Of a stretch of DNA of 64,000 nt, positions 19,164 to 28,755 are shown piece after piece. Origin of the DNA: Bradyrhizobium mercantei (GTDB lineage Bacteria; Pseudomonadota; Alphaproteobacteria; Rhizobiales; Xanthobacteraceae); assembly GCF_001982635.1 (NCBI RefSeq), contig NZ_MKFI01000002.1:557964-621963 (forward strand), given 5' to 3'. Both the position numbers and the translations under genes were made by a program. Position 1 is the stretch's first letter. Each line of letters starts with the position of its first letter. The notes beneath the pieces were generated by a model. That model was not told where the DNA came from and ran no database searches. It worked only from the letters and a program-made list of their open reading frames with translations.

Positions 19164-20057
19164 CTACCGCGTCGCCAGCGCGACGCCGGCGAGCGTGAAC
19201 AGCAGCGCTGTGATCTGGGTCGGCCCGAGCGGCTCATGCAGCGCGACGGCCGAGGCGATCACGCCGATCACAGGCACCGCCATGGTTCCGATCGCGGCCA
19301 CCGAGGCCGGCAGGCGGGCAAGGGCTGCGAACCACGCGACATAGGCGACGCAGAACTGGATCAGCGTCGAATAGACCAGCAGCCACCAGCCGACGGTCGT
19401 GATGCGGTCGATATGCGTGGTCTCGATCAGCAGGCCTATGATTGCGATCGGCACGCAGCCGAGACCGATCTGCCAGGCCGCGGCCGGGATCGGCGGCATC
19501 ACCAGCGGGTATTTCTTCGCCAGCACCGTGCCGAGCGCGAAGCCGAACGCGCCGCCGAGCGCCATGATGATGCCCGGCAGCTTCTCCTCGCTCGCGGAAA
19601 TCCCGTTGCCGCCCATGATCGCGGCGAGCCCCGCGAACGCCATCACCAGCGCAATGGTCCGCAGCAGGGTCGGCCGCTCGCCGAGCACCGGCCAGGCCAG
19701 GAGCGAAGCCCACACCGGCATGGTGTAGGCGATCAGCGCCGTCTCGCTCGCCGGCAGCCAGAGCAGCGCCAGCCCCATCAGCACCATCCAGCCGGTGACG
19801 TTGAGCGCCGCATACAGCACGAGCCGCGGCCACAGCCTCGCCTCGACATGCAGGCTCTGGGAACGGATCAGCGCCAGCGCGGCCAGCAGCACGGCGCCGA
19901 TGACCCCGGTGGTGCCGCGCAGGGTCAGCGGCGGCAGCTCGCTGAGCAGGAATTTGGTGGACGGCCAGTTGAACCCCCAGCCCACCGAGGTGATGGCGAG
20001 GAACATCAGGCCGGCGGGCGCAAGGCGCGGCCGCGCGTGAGGCTTCTGGTCTGTCAT
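19164..20057 (-). CDS. EamA-family (DMT superfamily) transporter, copy 2
   Basis: Inner-membrane drug/metabolite exporter of 297 aa with about ten membrane segments in two EamA repeats (first begins ITSVGWGFNWPSTKFLL, second near GIIMALGGAFGFALGTVLAKKY). It is paralogous along its whole length to the gene at 15253-16149, including AYVAWFAALARLPASVAAIGT versus CYVCWFAALERLPAATASIGT, so a duplication is likely. It starts at ATG 20057. Upstream lies the divergent nrdJ leader region. Confidence 0.9.
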   Translation of the reverse strand: MTDQKPHARPRLAPAGLMFLAITSVGWGFNWPSTKFLLSELPPLTLRGTTGVIGAVLLAALALIRSQSLHVEARLWPRLVLYAALNVTGWMVLMGLALLWLPASETALIAYTMPVWASLLAWPVLGERPTLLRTIALVMAFAGLAAIMGGNGISASEEKLPGIIMALGGAFGFALGTVLAKKYPLVMPPIPAAAWQIGLGCVPIAIIGLLIETTHIDRITTVGWWLLVYSTLIQFCVAYVAWFAALARLPASVAAIGTMAVPVIGVIASAVALHEPLGPTQITALLFTLAGVALATR

Positions 20058-20335
20058 GGAACCCGGCAGGGAGATGTGAGTCGGCCGCAGCTTGCCCGCG
20101 ATTTTGTCGCCCGACCATCACGCCTCTGACATGCCTGATCCGTAGTTTGCCCGTAGGCCTACGTGAGTCCCCAAAATTCAATCCGGGACGGCGAATAAAA
20201 ACTTCGCCTGTGAACAGCGGGGCGAAACTCCAATCCACAGGCGGGGTGAATTTTTTTGGCTTGGGAATCCCTGAGGACTCACCGATAGTTGGCCCGATCA
20301 CAGGCGCGGCATCGACCCCTGTTATCCCCCTCCTT

Positions 20336-20406
20336 CCACCATATTTAGTGTTTGATTCAGAAACTCGTACTAGTCCTTGACGGGCGCAACGGACATGGCC
20401 TAGCTT
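20336..20406 (+). promoter_or_regulatory. NrdR-type box and putative promoter for nrdJ
   Basis: CCACCATATTTAGTGT (20336-20351) matches the NrdR box consensus acaCwAtATaTwGtgt at nearly all positions. Only a weak second copy is seen (20361-20376). Just downstream, TTGACG (20377-20382) and TAGCTT (20401-20406) are spaced 18 bp like a housekeeping promoter. NrdR is the nucleotide-sensing repressor of ribonucleotide reductase genes, so control of nrdJ here is expected from the family; promoter use is inferred. 20058-20335 contains no gene I can support. Confidence 0.6.
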
Positions 20407-20428
20407 TCAACCTGTTCGGCGCGAGTGT

Positions 20429-20559
20429 GTTTGGGTCCCCGCCGGTCGCTCCCACAAGGGTTCCAAAATGACCACTCCGCCAGGCCTTCGGGCCGCGGTG
20501 AAGGGCGTTTCTGCCCTGATTTTGGGCCCAGGTCTTAGGCCAGGTTGGGGGCGACAAAC
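20429..20559 (+). ncRNA. Structured RNA domain in the nrdJ leader
   Basis: A nested fold is visible by eye. GUUUG (20429-20433) pairs with CAAAC (20555-20559), extended by CCCC/GGGG. CCAAAAU (20463-20469) pairs with AUUUUGG (20519-20525). Inside are CCGC/GCGG stacked on GGCC-UUCG-GGCC (20483-20494), and AGGGC/GCCCU (20502-20517). Further paired elements (GGGCC 20560 with GGCCC 20595; CGCGA 20599 with UCGCG 20623) follow before the nrdJ start at 20879. If the promoter near 20400 is right, the leader is about 470 nt. A cobalamin riboswitch would make sense for this gene, but I could not find its conserved core, so the class is unassigned. Confidence 0.5.
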
Positions 20560-20878
20560 GGGCCGAGAAGGACCCGGAAACAGAGGCCGTAACCGGCCCG
20601 CGAGAAGCGTAAGCGTGACGTGTCGCGTGAAGCGTTTGGGGTTGAATGCATGACCTGGAGGACCCGGCCAGCCGGGCAACCCCCTAGGGATTGTGCCACC
20701 GCAGGGCCGGGTCACACCGGCGCCGAACGGTGAAGAGAAAACAGGCCGGATCCACCGGCTGAGCTGCGGATGACGGGAGGCGTGCCCACACGTGTTCCCA
20801 GAGTCCGCGAACAGATAACATTCCGGCAACCTGCGGGGAAACGTGGGGCCGGGCAGAACGAAGAGACGGGGCTCGACC

Positions 20879-23800
20879 ATGCGAATCGAACGACGCAACA
20901 CCACCAGCGGACAATCCCCCTACGCCGGGATCAATTTCCGCCTGACCACCTCAGAGATCCGCAATCCGGACGGCTCGGTCGTGTTCCGCGCCGAGAACGT
21001 CGAGGTTCCGGAGTTCTGGTCGCAGGTCGCCTCCGACGTGCTGGCGCAGAAGTACTTTCGCAAGGCCGGCGTCGCCGCGCGCCTGAAGAAGGTCGAGGAA
21101 GAGACCGTGCCGTCGTGGCTGTGGCGTTCGGTGCCGGACACCGAGGCCTTGGCGTCGCTGCCCGAGAACGAGCGCATCGTCGGTGAGACCAGCGCAAAAC
21201 AGGTGTTCGATCGCCTCGCCGGCTGCTGGACCTATTGGGGCTGGAAGGGCGGCTACTTCTCTTCGGAAGAAGACGCCCTCGCCTTCTACGACGAGCTCCG
21301 CTTCCAACTGGCAAAACAGATGGTCGCGCCGAACTCGCCGCAGTGGTTCAACACCGGCCTGCATTGGGCCTACGGCGTCGATGGTCCCGGCCAGGGCCAC
21401 TATTACGTCGACTGGAAGACCGGCAAGCTGACCAAATCGAAGTCGGCCTATGAGCATCCGCAGCCGCATGCCTGCTTCATCCAGGGCGTCGGCGACGACC
21501 TCGTCAACGAGGGCGGCATCATGGACCTCTGGGTGCGCGAGGCGCGCCTGTTCAAGTATGGCTCCGGCACCGGCTCCAACTTCTCGAGCCTGCGCGGCGA
21601 AGGCGAAAAGCTGTCCGGCGGCGGCCGCTCGTCGGGCCTGATGAGCTTCCTCAAGATCGGCGACCGTGCAGCCGGCGCGATCAAGTCGGGCGGCACCACC
21701 CGCCGCGCCGCCAAGATGGTCGTGGTCGATGCCGATCATCCCGACATCGAGACCTATATCGACTGGAAGGTGAAGGAGGAGCAGAAGGTCGCAGCCCTCG
21801 TCACCGGCTCCAAGATCAACCAGAAGCACCTCAAGGCCGTGATGAAGGCCTGCGTGAACTGCGAAGGCAGTGGCGACGACTGCTTCGACCCCGAGAAGAA
21901 CCCGGCGCTCCGCCGCGAGATCAAGCTCGCGCGCCGCAGCCTGGTGCCCGACAACTACATCAAGCGCGTCATCCAGTTCGCCAAGCAGGGCTACAAGGAA
22001 ATCTCGTTCGACACCTACGACACCGACTGGGATTCCGAGGCCTACCTCACCGTCTCCGGCCAGAACTCCAACAATTCGGTGTCGCTGAAGGACGATTTTC
22101 TGCGCGCGGTCGAAACGGACGGTGATTGGAATCTCGTCGGCCGCACCACCAAGAAAGTCACAAAAACGCTGAAGGCGCGCGACCTCTGGGAGAAGATCGG
22201 TTACGCCGCCTGGGCCTCCGCCGATCCCGGCCTGCACTTCAACACCACGATGAACGACTGGCACACCTGCAAGGCGTCCGGCGACATCCGCGCGTCCAAT
22301 CCGTGCTCGGAATACATGTTCCTGGACGACACGGCGTGCAACCTCGCTTCCGCCAATCTGCTGACGTTCTACAACACGACCACCAAGCGCTTCGACGTCG
22401 AGTCCTACGAGCATCTCTGCCGGCTCTGGACCATCGTGCTCGAAATCTCCGTCATGATGGCCCAGTTCCCGTCGAAGGCGATCGCCGAACTGTCCTACGA
22501 GTTCCGCACCCTCGGCCTCGGTTTTGCAAATATCGGCGGCCTGCTGATGACCATGGGCCTGCCCTATGACAGCAAGGAAGGCCGTTCGCTGTGCGGCGCG
22601 CTAACCGCCGTGATGACCGGCATCTCCTACAAGACCTCGGCGGAGATGGCGGCCGAGCTCGGCACCTTCCCCGGCTACAAGAAGAACGCCGCGCACATGC
22701 TGCGCGTGATCCGCAACCACCGCCGCGCCGCCCATGGCAACGCGACTGGCTATGAGGCGCTCTCGGTCAACCCGGTGCCGCTCGATCACGCCTCCTGCCC
22801 GCAGGCCGACATCGTCGCGCACGCCAGGCTGGCGTGGGACGACGCGCTGGCGCTCGGCGAAGTGAACGGCTATCGCAACGCCCAGACCACTGTCGTGGCG
22901 CCGACCGGCACCATCGGCCTCGTGATGGATTGCGACACCACCGGCATCGAGCCCGACTTCGCGCTGGTGAAGTTCAAGAAGCTCGCCGGCGGCGGCTACT
23001 TCAAGATCATCAACCAGGCGGTGCCGGCGGCGCTGCGCGCGCTCGGCTATCGCGAGAGCGAGATCGCCGAGATCGAGGCCTACGCCGTCGGCCACGGCTC
23101 GCTGTCGAATGCGCCCGGGATCAACGCCTCGACGCTGAAGGCAAAGGGCTTCACCGACGAAGCCATTGCCAAGGTGGAGAAGGCGCTGCCGACCGCGTTC
23201 GACATCAAGTTCGCCTTCAACAAGTGGACTTTTGGTGAGGACTTCATCCGCGACCAGCTCGGCATCGGCTCCGAGGCGATTGCTGCGCCGGGCTTCGACC
23301 TGCTCCAGGCCGTCGGCTTCACCAAGCGCGAGATCGAAGCCGCCAACGTGCATATCTGCGGCGCGATGACGGTGGAAAGTGCCCCGCACCTGAAGGCCGA
23401 GCACTATCCGGTGTTCGACTGCGCCAACCCCTGCGGCAAGATCGGCAAGCGCTATTTGTCGGTCGAGAGCCACATCCGGATGATGGCGGCCTCCCAGCCG
23501 TTCATCTCGGGCGCGATCTCCAAGACCATCAACATGCCGAACGACGCCACGGTGGAGGACTGCAAGTCCGCATACCTGCTGTCGTGGAAGCTGGCGCTCA
23601 AGGCCAACGCGCTCTATCGCGACGGCTCGAAACTGTCGCAGCCGCTCAACTCGCAGCTCATCAGCGACGATGAGGACGAGGACGATGCGGTCGAGGCGCT
23701 CTACGAGAAGCCGATGGCCGCGCGTGCCACCCAGGTCTCGGAGAAGATCGTCGAGAAGCTGGTCGAGCGCATCGTCGTGATGCGCGAGCGCGAGAAGATG

Positions 23801-24658
23801 CCCGATCGCCGCAAGGGTTACACCCAGAAGGCGGTGGTCGGCGGCCACAAGGTCTATCTCCGCACCGGCGAATATGACGACGGCCGGCTCGGTGAGATCT
23901 TCATCGACATGCACAAGGAAGGCGCCGCACTCCGCTCCTTCATCAACAATTTTGCGATCGCGGTCTCGCTCGGCCTGCAATACGGCGTGCCGCTCGAAGA
24001 GTATGTCGACGCCTTCACCTTCACCCGCTTCGAGCCCGCGGGTCCGGTACAGGGCAACGACTCGATCAAGTACGCGACCTCGATCCTCGACTATGTCTTC
24101 CGCGAGCTCGCGGTGAGCTACATGTCGCGCTTCGACCTCGCCCATGTCGACCCGAACGAGTCGGGCTTCGACGCGCTCGGCAAGGGCGTCGAGGAAGGCA
24201 AGGAGCCGGATGAGGCGCCCGCCCAGCACCAGGCCACCAAGTATCTGTCGAAGGGCCTGACCCGGTCGCGCACCGACAACCTCGTCGTCATGCGCGGCGG
24301 CTCGGCGGCAGTCAGCGGCAATTCCGACAGCGCGCCCGCCGGCGGCAGCCGCGTCACCGCGCTTGCCTCCCACGGCGCAACCGCGCGCGGCGCCTCCGAC
24401 ACCGTCGAAGGCGCGGTCGCCCTGAAGCAGGAAGTCAGCCACGACCTCTCGCCGACCGAGAAGCTCGAGGCCCTGCAACAGTGGAGCAAGCCCGGCACCG
24501 CCGCAGCCGCCGCCCCGTCCAAGGCCGAGCGTCGCGCCGAAGCCAAGGCCAAGGGCTACGAAGGCGAGATGTGCTCGGAGTGCGGCAACTTCACGTTGGT
24601 GCGGAATGGGACCTGCATGAAGTGCGATACTTGCGGCAGCACGACGGGATGTTCGTGA
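20879..24658 (+). CDS. nrdJ: Vitamin B12-dependent class II ribonucleoside-diphosphate reductase
   Basis: Cytosolic enzyme making deoxyribonucleotides with adenosylcobalamin as radical source, so it works with or without oxygen. The 1,259-aa length fits the alphaproteobacterial single-chain form. Visible signatures: [19 protein letters not shown], the [14 protein letters not shown] substrate region, the active-site segment [13 protein letters not shown] with the N-x-C-x-E radical/proton-relay pattern, [19 protein letters not shown], and a C-terminal zinc-ribbon-like end with CSECGNF and [14 protein letters not shown]. The start is ATG 20879 after GAGACGGGG; the frame extends to 20843 without support. 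Region 24250-24530 (about residues 1125-1217) is an Ala/Ser-rich linker. Control by NrdR and the leader is likely. Confidence 0.97.
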   Translation: MRIERRNTTSGQSPYAGINFRLTTSEIRNPDGSVVFRAENVEVPEFWSQVASDVLAQKYFRKAGVAARLKKVEEETVPSWLWRSVPDTEALASLPENERIVGETSAKQVFDRLAGCWTYWGWKGGYFSSEEDALAFYDELRFQLAKQMVAPNSPQWFNTGLHWAYGVDGPGQGHYYVDWKTGKLTKSKSAYEHPQPHACFIQGVGDDLVNEGGIMDLWVREARLFKYGSGTGSNFSSLRGEGEKLSGGGRSSGLMSFLKIGDRAAGAIKSGGTTRRAAKMVVVDADHPDIETYIDWKVKEEQKVAALVTGSKINQKHLKAVMKACVNCEGSGDDCFDPEKNPALRREIKLARRSLVPDNYIKRVIQFAKQGYKEISFDTYDTDWDSEAYLTVSGQNSNNSVSLKDDFLRAVETDGDWNLVGRTTKKVTKTLKARDLWEKIGYAAWASADPGLHFNTTMNDWHTCKASGDIRASNPCSEYMFLDDTACNLASANLLTFYNTTTKRFDVESYEHLCRLWTIVLEISVMMAQFPSKAIAELSYEFRTLGLGFANIGGLLMTMGLPYDSKEGRSLCGALTAVMTGISYKTSAEMAAELGTFPGYKKNAAHMLRVIRNHRRAAHGNATGYEALSVNPVPLDHASCPQADIVAHARLAWDDALALGEVNGYRNAQTTVVAPTGTIGLVMDCDTTGIEPDFALVKFKKLAGGGYFKIINQAVPAALRALGYRESEIAEIEAYAVGHGSLSNAPGINASTLKAKGFTDEAIAKVEKALPTAFDIKFAFNKWTFGEDFIRDQLGIGSEAIAAPGFDLLQAVGFTKREIEAANVHICGAMTVESAPHLKAEHYPVFDCANPCGKIGKRYLSVESHIRMMAASQPFISGAISKTINMPNDATVEDCKSAYLLSWKLALKANALYRDGSKLSQPLNSQLISDDEDEDDAVEALYEKPMAARATQVSEKIVEKLVERIVVMREREKMPDRRKGYTQKAVVGGHKVYLRTGEYDDGRLGEIFIDMHKEGAALRSFINNFAIAVSLGLQYGVPLEEYVDAFTFTRFEPAGPVQGNDSIKYATSILDYVFRELAVSYMSRFDLAHVDPNESGFDALGKGVEEGKEPDEAPAQHQATKYLSKGLTRSRTDNLVVMRGGSAAVSGNSDSAPAGGSRVTALASHGATARGASDTVEGAVALKQEVSHDLSPTEKLEALQQWSKPGTAAAAAPSKAERRAEAKAKGYEGEMCSECGNFTLVRNGTCMKCDTCGSTTGCS

Positions 24659-24755
24659 TGCGGTAGATAGCGCTGTGGAGTGCAGGCCAAGTTGGCCATC
24701 CAGCACTCTCCGGTGTCCTTTTCGACCACAGTTAAATGTCCAAAGAAAAATATTC

Positions 24756-24788
24756 TCGCCGGCGGCTTTTTTTCAAAGCCGCCGGCGA
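24756..24788. terminator. Strong 14-bp hairpin after nrdJ
   Basis: TCGCCGGCGGCTTT (24756-24769), loop TTTTC, AAAGCCGCCGGCGA (24775-24788). A perfect 14-bp stem about 100 bp downstream of nrdJ. The T/A runs are inside the top of the stem. It marks the end of the conserved chromosomal part; accessory genes begin right after it. Confidence 0.75.
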
Positions 24789-24835
24789 TCGTGTTTCAGG
24801 AGTCTGACCGCTGACTAAGCCCCCTTCGCCAACGA

Positions 24836-25450
24836 GTGAATTCCTTCCGGAAGCCAGTGAAAGACACCGAGATGCGCACCGTCGAAGATCATCTGATCGA
24901 CCGGCTCGAAGCCACCCAGACCCGGAAATATGCAATCCTGGCTCGGCACAGTCTTGGCTGGGAAGGTCTAGATCGGATTGACCTGCTGTCGCTGACACGG
25001 GTCCGCGAAATCTGGACAGTGCGCGGTCGGGCGCCTTTCCAGCTATGTTTTGTGAACGACGACATCAGAAGCCATCCGGGGCGCACAACATTGGAAGGCT
25101 CGACTTTCGTCGTACGGATTCCGGAGAATGCGCGCCGGAAGGCGCTTTTTGGAGACGGTTACGCGCGTTTTGCCATCGCACGGGAGTTCGCTCATGCCGC
25201 GCTCCGGCATCCGGAGACACGGGCGCTGCTCCTCGAAAAGTACCCGCCAGACGGCTGCGAAACGCGAAGGGTCCTTGTCTCGGCATTCGGTTCAATTGAC
25301 TTCCAAGCTAATGTTTTCGCGGCGACGCTGCTAATAGGCGATAACGTGGATCCGGGCTCCGCCTCTCCCGAAGAACTCGCAGTCCGACATGGCATCGACG
25401 TCCTCTCGGCCCGCGTCTTTTTCACGGAGATACAATCGGCAGTCCGGTAA
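24836..25450 (+). CDS. ImmA/IrrE-like protein with degenerate HExxH motif
   Basis: A 204-aa protein resembling the ImmA/IrrE metallopeptidase fold: a strand region (GSTFVVRIPENARRKA), a helix at the expected position of the zinc-binding HExxH, and a downstream helix with FGSIDFQANVFAATLLIG, matching the usual ExxANxFAAxLLMP pattern with Asp in place of Glu. The zinc motif reads REFAH instead of HExxH, so the first His is replaced by Arg and peptidase activity is doubtful. Start GTG at 24836 or ATG at 24872; neither has a strong ribosome-binding site. In mobile elements ImmA partners with an ImmR repressor, but none is seen here. It is the first gene of the accessory region. Confidence 0.6.
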   Translation: MNSFRKPVKDTEMRTVEDHLIDRLEATQTRKYAILARHSLGWEGLDRIDLLSLTRVREIWTVRGRAPFQLCFVNDDIRSHPGRTTLEGSTFVVRIPENARRKALFGDGYARFAIAREFAHAALRHPETRALLLEKYPPDGCETRRVLVSAFGSIDFQANVFAATLLIGDNVDPGSASPEELAVRHGIDVLSARVFFTEIQSAVR

Positions 25451-25563
25451 CCGCGACTAGCCCCCACGATCGGGCTAGACGGTGCTGAAGCGGCTCGTTT
25501 CAGAACAAAGCAACGATCTATATTTGCTCGACGACGCACCGACGCAGCTAAGGCAGCATCATC

Positions 25564-26561
25564 CGGCTTTTCGTGTGGCACTCGATCAATGGTGGTCCCG
25601 CCGAGCAGGTCGTGATTCGGACGTCGACCGTGGGGCTTGTCCCGCCGGAGCTGGAACGCGGCTCTCCTAGCGGTACAATGCTTGGACGAACCGAAGCCTG
25701 ACGGCGGCGACACTCGGCTTTTCATGTGGTCCAGTCGAGTTTCGACACCAGTGGCGGCGGCCAAGGCAACGCGTCCCCGGACAGCTCTGCCTGAAGCACT
25801 GAGTTTTTCGGATTGGCGCGATTTCGGCCACTTCAAGGGCACTGAGTGCGTGCTCTAGATGGCGCCATTCGGCTTTTCGTGTGGTCTAACCGAGCAATTC
25901 AACGCGTTTGGTCATCCTGTTCACCCCGCGGCGCCCGCACAATCATCGCAACGCTGGTCGACGCGCTCGGCTTTTTGTGTGGAGCACCGTCAACAACCAT
26001 CCTGCCCATCAAACTTCGATTTGGATGACGACCGGCGAGTGCCCGTCAGGGCCGGAACGCGATCTTTTGCGATCCTCCGCACGGTCTTCTCATGAACTCC
26101 GAAGTCCGCGGCTATTGCGGAGAACGGGCGCCGCAGGACTTCGACGCTGATGCGCTCAACCGCGCGTTCGGTCATGCGGAACCTGTCATCCAAGTCCGGC
26201 AGGCGCTGCAGAAACGTCATTCCGCAGAAGCGGCATCGAAATCTCGCTCGCTCGACTGCGATCCCAACGATTACCCCATCCCCTTGAGGCAGATCGCGAA
26301 ACATGGCGGTCTTCCTGCCATGGCGACGCAGCGATCGAGGGTCGCCGCACTTGGCACAACGCCTGGGCGGATCTTGATTGGCAACTGCGTTGACAACGGT
26401 GCCGATCGGTCCACAGCATCGCTTCGTGATCCGCGTAATCGTTAAGCGCAAGCTTGTGAAATCGTTCATGAGCTTTCAGGATGTCTGAGATACTACCGAC
26501 CGCCGTGTCTCTACGACTACTCCTGGAAAGTACCGAGTCAGGCACTCGGCTTTTCGTGTGG
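25564..26561 (+). repeat. Five dispersed direct copies of a 15-bp repeat, CGGCTTTTCGTGTGG
   Basis: Copies at 25564-25578, 25715-25729 (G to A), 25870-25884, 25969-25983 (C to T) and 26547-26561, all on the plus strand. Three are identical and two differ by one base. Start-to-start spacing is 151, 155, 99 and 578 bp. The base before each copy is C or T, and two to three copies continue with similar bases such as TCNANCGAG. The sequence between copies is not repeated. No intact gene lies in 25451-25989. They could be remnant transposon ends or transposase-binding sites (GGCTTTTC resembles the GGCTCTTC start of ISL3-family termini), but the uniform orientation is odd for insertion-sequence ends. 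Confidence 0.85.
25990..26469 (-). pseudogene. Truncated ISL3-family transposase (N-terminal part only)
   Basis: A 159-codon leftward frame matching the N-terminal part of ISL3 transposases: a zinc-finger region (CAKCGDPRSLRRHGRK, RDLPQGDG, FRCRFCGMTFLQRLP) and an HTH (FSAIAADFGVHEKTVRRIAKD). Full-length members are about 400 aa and carry a DDE catalytic domain, which is absent; the frame ends in unrelated SKSKFDGQDGC. It is therefore a relic and should be inactive. Copies of the 15-bp repeat lie on both sides. Confidence 0.8.
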
Positions 26562-27226
26562 CGCCGCGCTAACTCGATTCCTCGTCCGTACGCGGCAAGT
26601 CTCTGATCGACGCAACTTGCGGCGCGTCCCTTAACGGCTTGACGCCCTGACGCGACATGGAATGTTCAACAATTCGTGAGAAGCTTTGCGGCCTGAGCTC
26701 TACGAGCGGAGGAGTAACCGTAAAGCACCGTGCCAAGCTGCCATCATTGCGATGCTTGGCTCATTCTGGCGAGGCGAAGGGTTCAATCGAAATTCCTATA
26801 GCCGTCGAATGATTCGGCAATGCCGGCATGCCTGTGGGCCGCTTATCGATCGCCCGGATCCATCACGACGCACCTTCAATGTTGGCAACTCGTGCGAGTA
26901 TCCGGTGTCCGACCGCGTTTCATTCGAAAGTGAGATTCTTTGAGACTCTCTCCGGTCGGCAGGCGATCATCCTCTAACGCGTCCCTTAGTGGGGATCGAT
27001 TTGAGAGGAATGCATCGATGACAATCGACACCTGCTAGATAGAACGCCCGCCTCGGCAAAGGCGGGCGTTCACGCGATCGACGAAGACCTATTATTCCTA
27101 GGACATTAAGGCCGTTCGCACCGCGTCACACAAGACGCAAAGCAGCGGTATTGTTTTCTCGTCGATCTCTCTGCGTAACCGTCGTCCCCATTGGCTCGCC
27201 TCGTTATCGAGCCGGAGAGAAAATGA
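26562..27226. other. Gene-poor stretch with one strong hairpin
   Basis: No supported gene in 665 bp. The only open frame of note (26686-26943, plus strand) has neither a ribosome-binding site nor recognisable composition. The sequence is less GC-rich than the flanking core genes. It contains the hairpin at 27042-27071. It is probably decayed mobile DNA. Confidence 0.5.
27042..27071. terminator. Perfect 12-bp hairpin
   Basis: GAACGCCCGCCT (27042-27053), loop CGGCAA, AGGCGGGCGTTC (27060-27071). There is no T-run. It precedes the next gene by about 150 bp and may be the terminator of a lost upstream gene. Confidence 0.55.
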
Positions 27227-27856
27227 ATGACAAGCGACCATCTGCGGCTCGTCCACAGTTCTGATGTTAGTGCGATCGACCTTCCGGACGACTTTTTAAT
27301 TCCCGAGATTCCTGCGAACGTACGCGAAGAACTAGACAATATTTGGCAGGAGCCCGAAGAGACCTATCAGGTAGCATGGGTGTGTTCCCTGCTAGATCTC
27401 GAGGCTTGGAAAGGGCTTCGTTTCAAAACTCCCGAACAGATCCTAGGAGCGATCAAATTCATCAATAAGGCGCGTCACCGCTATTATCTAGAGCACGTCG
27501 CAGAAACGCCCTTCGAAGCCCCTACCCTTCTTGCGCTCCGATTGTCGCGCCTACTGTACGAGAAAACCGAGGTGGTCATGGAATCATGTGCCGATATGGC
27601 CGATCTCTTCAATTGCAATGACGAGGACTCCTTGCTCGATACGCTGGGCCGCTATCGCATTTGGTGGCGTGTCCGCGACGAAGCACAGCGGGCCATCGCG
27701 CGGTCGATCCGCTTGATGGATCCGTCTATCGATCGCTGGACATCCGACACTCAGATCGCCCCCATCGTCGAAGTCATACTCAGGATGCGGCGCTACGATC
27801 CGTACGTCTCATATAACCTGCATGAGATCGACGAACTCCTGCGCTCCGAAACGTGA
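27227..27856 (+). CDS. Hypothetical protein
   Basis: I do not recognise this 209-aa protein. It is acidic and predicted mostly helical, with no signal peptide or membrane segment. Notable pieces are LPDDFLIPEIPANVREELDN near the start, a Trp-rich helix (YQVAWVCSLLDLEAWKGL), KFINKARHRYYLEHVAE and the end YVSYNLHEIDELLRSE. The ATG at 27227 follows GGAGAGAAA. It stands alone, with 160 bp to the convergent YiiX-like gene. Codon use is less GC-biased than in the core genes, which fits recent transfer. Confidence 0.65.
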   Translation: MTSDHLRLVHSSDVSAIDLPDDFLIPEIPANVREELDNIWQEPEETYQVAWVCSLLDLEAWKGLRFKTPEQILGAIKFINKARHRYYLEHVAETPFEAPTLLALRLSRLLYEKTEVVMESCADMADLFNCNDEDSLLDTLGRYRIWWRVRDEAQRAIARSIRLMDPSIDRWTSDTQIAPIVEVILRMRRYDPYVSYNLHEIDELLRSET

Positions 27857-28020
27857 ATACGTCTCCATTCTCGCATTGCTTAGCGTCTAAAGCGAGAACG
27901 GACGGGCCCGCCGACTTACTTCAACCGCTCCGAAGACTGGTGCCGTACGGACATTCTCACTAGTGGCGAAAATCGTGATGCGAGCGGCGCCCGCGCAGAG
28001 GAATTCAGATCTTCAAGCGG

Positions 28021-28677
28021 TTAGCTCGCTCCAATTGTCGTCGGCAAACTGAGCAAACCGAAGTAATCGACTAAGCGCCTCGTGAGCTTCAATCTCCGAA
28101 ATCTTGGACGCTGCGCCGTGTGCCGCGTCGTCTCGCCAGCAGGAAAGTAACCCGGTAGCGCTTCGAAAAGGTCCCGCCAACTCGGCGCGGGCGGCCCCCA
28201 CGACCTGGTCGGTGGTTCTGCGTCTACCCTGTGAGCTACGGTGCAGTAGTCGGGATCAGGTACCAAGCTGACACCACCGAAAGCGTAGGCTTGCGCCGCT
28301 AGTCGTGAACAAAACTGCTTCCGGCTTCTGGCACGGCGCATCTTTCGTGCCACGACGGCGACAGCCTCACTTTTGGAATACTCCGTTCCAGTAGCGGCTC
28401 TTGCAAAGTCCGTAATCTTACGGGTCGCCTCTTCGCCAAGCGGGAGCCTCGATCGCAAAACGTAGACAGCCGAGTCGTCCTCGAAAAACATGCGCTGGAT
28501 ATTGCTTGAATGCACACCCTCGGCGGTCGCATCGATGATTGACGAATGCTGCACGTAGACCATCGCGTGCGAAATATCGCTGCCAGTAGCCCGCCGAACC
28601 GCCTTGCTTACCTTGTTTGGTCCCGAAGTGAGAATTATATCCCCTACCTGAAGTCGCTGATCGTTTAGCTTCTGCAT
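28021..28677 (-). CDS. YiiX/YebB-like NlpC/P60-type cysteine hydrolase
   Basis: A 218-aa protein of the permuted papain-like NlpC/P60 group. In this order the catalytic His comes first (SDISHAMVYV, about residues 33-42) and the Cys later (FCSRLAAQAYAFGG, about 123). The N-terminal LQVGDIILTSGPNKVSKAVRRATG is a family signature. Such enzymes cleave amide or thioester bonds of lipids, peptides or peptidoglycan; several act in toxin or defence contexts. There is no signal peptide, so a cytosolic role is likely. It is transcribed divergently from the radical SAM operon, 78 bp away, and the two may share regulation. Confidence 0.8.
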   Translation of the reverse strand: MQKLNDQRLQVGDIILTSGPNKVSKAVRRATGSDISHAMVYVQHSSIIDATAEGVHSSNIQRMFFEDDSAVYVLRSRLPLGEEATRKITDFARAATGTEYSKSEAVAVVARKMRRARSRKQFCSRLAAQAYAFGGVSLVPDPDYCTVAHRVDAEPPTRSWGPPAPSWRDLFEALPGYFPAGETTRHTAQRPRFRRLKLTRRLVDYFGLLSLPTTIGAS

Positions 28678-28755
28678 CCGCTCAGATCACCTCAGGCATA
28701 TGCTCCGGACGAGCTAAGGAGCAGTATTGCGCAATGTACAACTATTTATATACTA

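Noticed and set aside
20429..20878. Cobalamin riboswitch, RNase P RNA or tmRNA in the nrdJ leader
   Set aside because: None of the conserved core strings of these RNAs (for example the B12 box, the RNase P GAGGAAAGUCC region or a tmRNA tag frame) could be found; kept only as an unassigned structured RNA.
22601..24706. 701-codon minus-strand frame opposite nrdJ
   Set aside because: Antisense shadow in a high-GC gene; low-complexity Leu/Gly/Ala composition and no family resemblance.
25192..25842. 216-codon minus-strand frame covering the repeats
   Set aside because: Overlaps the ImmA-like gene antisense, no ribosome-binding site, low-complexity Arg/Ser/Ala.
25564..26561. CRISPR array
   Set aside because: Repeats are only 15 bp, spacing is 99 to 578 bp, and no cas genes are present.
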